This document shows positions 55,428-60,000 of a stretch of DNA of 60,000 nucleotides, one piece after another. A program made the translations under genes and the position numbers. Position 1 is the stretch's first letter. Each line of letters begins with the position of its first letter. The DNA is from Takakia lepidozioides (lineage: Eukaryota; Streptophyta; Takakiopsida; Takakiales; Takakiaceae): NCBI GenBank assembly GCA_030704615.1, contig CM060733.1, forward strand, positions 74,068,907 through 74,128,906, given 5' to 3'. The notes below the pieces were generated by a model. The model was not told the DNA's origin, did not search any database, and saw only the letters and a list, made by a program, of their open reading frames with translations.

Positions 55428-56154
55428 TGTCGCGCACCTCCCTTCGGTAAGCTCCCCTTCACGTCATAGTTACTCGCTTTGATGCGCGCGCCTGACTCCC
55501 AACCTGGCCGCCAGGCCAACTTGGAGCTTCGGCTGCTCACCGGGACATAACGGTCCCCCTTCGCTTCCCACTAAACCCTCCACCTATTTGGGACTAGTGG
55601 AATTCCCTTTGGTAGATGGCAGTCCGGAACGGCTCCCCACTCCTTGGTCGCTTTCCGGCTCGCTCGCTTACTCACTAGTTTTTGGTCACCAACGGGCTTG
55701 CACCGTTCTCGGGGTTCTACTCCCTATATATACTTCTGTAGCTGTCCGCGGGGGTTTCATAACCAGCCATGCCATTTTATGGCGACCCACCACGAAAACC
55801 CTCGACTCCCGTGATGAGTCGCGGTGAGTCTTGGCCCACTCACCACGGCCCCTATGGACCGTGATGAGTCCCAAGACTCCCCACGACTCCCACCACGAGG
55901 TCTCCGACCGCCCCCGTGGTGAGTCCTATGCCACCCCCAATAAGTCCCGCTAAGCTACCACCACCCTTGTGGAGCCACCCCCACCGCAACCCGGTGTGCG
56001 GGGCTCCACCGAGTGAGCGCCTCCGCCTCCCTTCAGTGCCTTGGGCACTCAAGGGTGCTTCAGCCCCCCATACCTATCGCTGCCACTGCCCCCACCACAG
56101 GGGCAGCCCCTCATGTGTCCCCAGCCCCTGCCCTCAAGGCAAAGGGCCGCGACA
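55428..56154 (-). repeat. 3' LTR of chromovirus copy E
   Basis: 727 bp with the family ends TGTCGCGCACC (left, as read on +) and GGCCGCGACA (right). The TATA box TATATATA is at 55,725-55,732 on the reverse strand. Confidence 0.92.
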
Positions 56155-57042
56155 CACACCCCTACCAACAGGGAGTCGATGTCCTCATCGACTTGTCCAT
56201 TTTGTAGAAACGAACATCCAAGTTGTGGCGTCCCACATCAAGGAGTTTGTTCCGTACCATGGCGTCCCATGGCAAAGAACAAACCCCACACTTGATCTAC
56301 TCTCCACTAGCTAGTTCGGCCGACTTCCTCCAAGTCCGGCCAAGGGTGGAGCCTCTCAAGCTCCCCCCAGTGCACTCTTCTTGGCCTACTTCAAGGCCAA
56401 GAACGATCCTCCCCGAGGATCGAATCGCCTTACTGCAACAACATTGCTTGCGACCGCTCATGATGCCACTTTTGGCATCACCTTGAGCAAGGGTTCACCT
56501 GGAATCCTCTTTGACTAGGAAGATAACCTTGAACCAACCCAACCATTGCGCCCCAATCACTACAATGGGTCCGCCTTGGATGCTGGCCTGAGGTACGGGA
56601 ACACGCCGAAGCCGCCTACGACTTCGTCCGAGGCTACACGATTATAGTACATGACGGAAGCACGTAGCTTCCGCGTTAGCCCGCACTACAAGGCACCCCC
56701 TCGGTAGCGCATTTATAGTACGTGCACCGCCAGGTGCGCACTAGCACGTGAACTCCCAAAAAGGCGCAAGTTTCCTCCCCTTGGATGGGGTCACCCGATT
56801 CGGCACTACGCAACACACACGATTAAAACCCATTTACCTCTCCCACTTTTATAAGCTAGCATGCATTCTACACAGCCACTCTGCAACCATTCCATGCATC
56901 ACCATTCCAAACAAATAGACCGCAACATGTTGGAATCCATTAGCACGTTTTGTACAATACAAGTTTTTGCAATCGGATTCCTAAGCTAGCTAAGCCGGGT
57001 CAAGCATGCATTCCCCCCCACGCTCCAAGGTTGATGTCCCCA
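56155..57042 (-). other. 3' noncoding region of chromovirus copy E
   Basis: 888 bp matching 43-947 in reverse, with the purine tract next to the LTR (56,155-56,166). No supported ORF. Confidence 0.75.
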
Positions 57043-57330
57043 TCAACGCTTCTCCGCTTTTGAGGTCGCCCTTAGCAAAAAACGCAACCGCCTCGGATGC
57101 AGTTTCCAATTATTGAGGCCACGCACCAAGATGCCTCCATATGATGATAGCCCTTCCATTTGACGAGATACTCCGTTTCTCGGTTCCTGAACTCCTCGAC
57201 TTAAGTATTGCTCACACCTCGTACTCAGGTTCATTTTCATGACATGATCCAACAGCATAGGTGGCGGAAGCAACACTTGATGCCGATTCGGACGCGCTTT
57301 ATCTTTGAAGTAAGGCTTCAAAAGGAGAGG
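57043..57330 (-). pseudogene. pol: Chromodomain end of pol, copy E, frameshifted
   Basis: The nucleotide sequence matches 20,860-21,145 in reverse, including the GLLPPPMLLDHVMKM-like linker, but small indels scatter the chromodomain across frames. The stop is at 57,045-57,043. Confidence 0.75.
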
Positions 57331-58300
57331 ACATGGAATACTGGGTGCACCTTACTGTTTGCCGGCAGCTCCAATTCATATACATCCTCATTCATAACCT
57401 TCCGAATGCAAAAGGGTCCTGCATACGGAGGTACGAACTTCGGCTCACTTCCGGAGAGGTAGTCGGAAATTCTTGATGTTCAACCAGCCTCTGTGCCTGC
57501 CTCAAACTTCACTTCCGTCCGCTTCCGATTCGCCTGCCTTTCATACCGTTCCTGGCTTTGGCAAATGAGAAGGGTGGTACTTTGTTCCTCAACGTCCTGG
57601 GCGGCCCAACTTGTCGGCACAGAGAGGTGCTTTTCCATAGACCAATACGAAAGGGGAAACTCCCGTTGCGGAGTGTTCTGTATTATTATAACAGAACTCA
57701 GCCGCGTCTAAGTGTTCCATCCAGTCTGTTTGGTCTGCCGACACGTAATTCCGCAAGATCTGCTTCACTACGGAATTCACCCTTTCTGTTTGGCCGTCGG
57801 TCCTAGGTCGGAAGGCGGTGCTCATCTTCAGCCTCGTCCCCATCTTCTTCCAAAGTGCCCTCCAAAATTTACTCGTAAACTTTGGATCGCAATCCGAGAC
57901 AATATCCTTCGGGACTCCATGATGCTTTAAGACGTAGGCGAAGTAAGGTCGCCTTGTCTCCTGCGCCGTTGCCCGTCTCCTTGGTGGGGATGAAATGGCC
58001 CATTTTACTGAACCTATCCACCACCACCATGATTGCATCGAATCCTTTTGACAGCGGGCATAGCAGTCATGAAATCCATCGAGACGCTTTCCCAAGTCCC
58101 CTCTGGAATCGGCAAGGGTTGTAACAGCCCTGCTTGCTTTTGTACTCGCTCCGGTTTTTTGGCATGTGGTGCATGTCTTGACATACTCCTCTGCCTCCTC
58201 CCTCAGTTTGGGCCAGAAATATTCTTTCTTCAAGAGTGCCGCAGTGCGCTTGGCTCACCGTGGCCCGCAAGCGCCGGCTATCATGGCATTCTTCTTAGAG
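57331..58300 (-). pseudogene. pol: Integrase, copy E
   Basis: A 214-codon open stretch (58,233-57,589) contains [36 protein letters not shown] (second Asp) and STAFRPRTDGQTERVNSVVK with the catalytic Glu intact, then YNNTEHSATGVSPFVLVYGK. The first-Asp region ([16 protein letters not shown]) is out of frame through a small indel near 58,060. Confidence 0.88.
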
Positions 58301-58890
58301 GCTATCTCTGATCCCTCCCTTCGCACGTAGAGACGCTTTTGCTTTATACCGAAGCAGTCCATTTTTGCAAGTGGAACTGCGATTTAACCCCCATCCTCAA
58401 GCCTGCATCACGGACTTTCGCCAGCTCATCCTTCCGGCAAGCCTTCCGGATCTTCCTTTGGAGCGCCGTCTCGCCCTTGTACACCAACAAGAGCTACTGC
58501 TTTCTACTTAAAGCATCGGCCACCACGTTTGTCTCGTCCCGGTTTGTATTGGATATCCACGTCGAACACCGCCAAAAGTATCTTGCCACCTAAGTTGTTT
58601 TGGGGACAACTTGGGCTGCGTGGCAAAATACTTCACCGTGACATTGTCCGTGAACCACCTTCACTCGGTTGGAACCAACATAGTGGCCACCAAGAGCTCA
58701 AGACAGTGCCACCACCGCCTTCATCTTTTTCTCGTGCGTCGGCCATTGTCGCTCCACTTCAATTCAGTTTCTTACTTTCGTAAGCCACTGGACGTCCATC
58801 TTTGCATCAATACACCCCCAATCGCGAAGTTCTGACGCATCTGTGTGTATCTCGAACGGTAAATCGAACTCCGAATTTCAAGACTGGAGC
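58301..58890 (-). pseudogene. pol: RNase H and tether, copy E, frameshifted
   Basis: Nucleotide similarity to 19,330-19,900 is clear (FAIGGVLMQ, KVVHCLELW-like and DALSRK-like blocks), but several single-base losses break the frame near 58,520, 58,600 and 58,850. Confidence 0.8.
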
Positions 58891-60000
58891 TTCCGCCATC
58901 CGCTGGCTTCAATTCAGCAAAAGCTTGGCCACAAAAGGTGTTCCATGCCCAGACTTTAGATTTACACAAAAGGTCCTGACAGCGGCCCCCGCAATCTTGG
59001 CAAAAATTTCTCACATACTTCCGGTAATAGGAGGCGAGTCCTAGAAGGATCGCACTCCCGGGACCGAAGTCGGAGGCTCCCAGTCCAAGATCGCCCTCAC
59101 CTTTTCTGTCATCCATTTTGATCCCATCCTGGTGTAATCACATTGCCCCAGGAACTCCACTTTTGTGACCCCGATTCGCACTTTGAAGCTTTGGCATAAG
59201 CCTTTCCCTTCCCCGCAATTTTTGGAACACCCTTTTCAAGGTGCTCCAGGTGTTCCTCTTTGTTTTTGAGTACACCAAGATGTCGTGTTTTCGAGTACAC
59301 CAAGATGTCGTCGATGTACACGATCACAAAGTCATCCAACCACTCCTGGAAAAGGCTGTTCATCAGCGTGCTAAAGGTCGCTGGTGCATTGGTGAGCCCA
59401 AAAGGCATCACCAAGAACTCATATGAACCATACCTTGTCCTGCACGCGGTCTTCTCCTCATCTCCTTCCGCCACCCGAATTTGGTGATAGCCGGAGCGCA
59501 AGTCGATCCGGCTGAAATACTTCGCTCCTGCCAACCGATCGAAGAGGTCGTCGATCCTTGGCAAAGGGTACCGGTTTTTGATAGTCACCTTATTCAGAGC
59601 CCTGTAATCGACACACATCCGCAGCGTCCCATCCTTCTTGTCTGCAAATAGCACCGGGGCTCCGTAAGGTGACTTACTCGGCCGGATGTACCCCTTTGAC
59701 ATTAGATCCTTGAGCTGAGTCTTCAGCTCGACCAACTCTCTGTGGCTCAACCGGTAGGGCGCCTTGGCAGGCGGTTCCGATCCCGGTATCACCTCAATCT
59801 TGTGGTCAACTCCTCTTCGCGGTGGCAAGCCGCTTGGTAAATCCTCCGGCATCACATCCTGGTATTTCTCCAAAATCCCCTTGATCCAATCTGGGCTCCT
59901 TCTCCTTTTCACTTCTCTAATGTAAGCAAAAATTGGGGCTCGTGTGCCTCCTCCACGGCCACTCCCTTGCTGACAGAAGGTTTTATTCGCCCTCCATGGA
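58891..60000 (-). pseudogene. pol: Reverse transcriptase, copy E
   Basis: Open from 59,912 to 59,109. It reads [77 protein letters not shown] and [23 protein letters not shown] is at 59,318-59,307. Just after the active site a block encoding ILVYSKT is partly duplicated (59,265-59,305), inserting residues. RT copies the RNA genome into DNA. Sequence beyond 59,912 belongs to the protease-RT linker and is cut by the window end. Confidence 0.9.

Larger units (their letters stand above)
55428..60000 (-). mobile_element. Chromovirus copy E, reverse strand, runs off the window
   Basis: From its 3' end: LTR (55,428-56,154), 3' noncoding region, chromodomain, integrase, RNase H, RT and the start of the protease junction at the window end. 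It inserted into exon 9 of methyltransferase copy D2. Where reading frames can be compared it is better preserved than the complete copy in RT and in the integrase Glu. Confidence 0.93.

Noticed and set aside
1-60000. Host genes, tRNA or rRNA genes.
   Set aside because: Every conserved coding stretch could be assigned to the chromovirus or to the DNA-element family; no tRNA cloverleaf or rRNA segment was noticed.

Overview
This window is eukaryotic and most likely plant-lineage (streptophyte). Coding regions are split by short GT-AG introns of about 80-150 nt. The retroelements are Ty3/gypsy chromoviruses with a primer-binding site matching initiator-Met tRNA, TATA-box LTRs and a C-terminal chromodomain. 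I see no host housekeeping gene, rRNA or tRNA. Nearly the whole 60 kb is a nested mosaic of two kinds of mobile element. The species cannot be read from the sequence; a charophyte alga or a seedless plant would fit.

The older layer is a family of large DNA elements that I do not recognise as a named group. The recurring plan is two divergent genes separated by an array of palindromes. One gene is a DDE-type, Mutator-like transposase with a Cys/His-rich N-terminal region and, in two relatives, a SWIM zinc finger. The other is a multi-exon gene whose product (about 1,440 aa) carries a ParB-like DGNHR domain in its first half and a beta-class N4/N6 DNA-methyltransferase fold in its second half. 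The divergent plan appears at 1.7-14.5 kb (array 2.54-10.62 kb), at 25.1-35.3 kb (array 27.0-28.7 kb) and at 36.7-43.5 kb (array 38.8-41.35 kb, where the transposase partner has lost its catalytic core). A fourth lineage at 43.6-50.4 kb has a transposase with arrays on both sides. Each lineage has its own palindrome and its own repeat period: 53 bp for AAATGCGGNNCCGCATTT, about 116 bp for GTGTGCGTCAACGCACAC, and 63 bp for GAATTTCGGCGCCGAAATTC. All three periods are close to whole numbers of DNA helical turns. In the ATGCGG lineage the palindrome also sits inside introns of the methyltransferase gene. This ParB-like/methyltransferase gene plus phased palindromes is the best candidate for an undescribed system here.

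The younger layer is a chromovirus family, present five times: 1-1,676 (+, 3' end), 16,051-23,527 (+, complete, target duplication GCATA, with a further LTR nested in its 3' LTR), 35,335-36,731 (-, 3' end), 51,274-52,599 (+, 3' end) and 55,428-60,000 (-, runs off the window). All are embedded in the DNA elements, four of them in coding exons.

Layout: chromovirus end (1-1,676); methyltransferase 5' fragment, array and transposase A (1,677-14,545); transposase C1 split by the complete chromovirus (15,355-24,836); transposase C2, array, the nearly complete methyltransferase gene C and its 3' palindromes (25,124-35,334); chromovirus fragment (35,335-36,731); SWIM gene, array and methyltransferase F (36,732-43,464); array, transposase G, SWIM, unknown reverse gene and array (43,630-50,380); rearranged methyltransferase pieces, chromovirus fragment and tandemly duplicated methyltransferase D (50,596-55,427); chromovirus E to the end. 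Almost every coding region carries stops or frameshifts. The methyltransferase half of element F is the least damaged.
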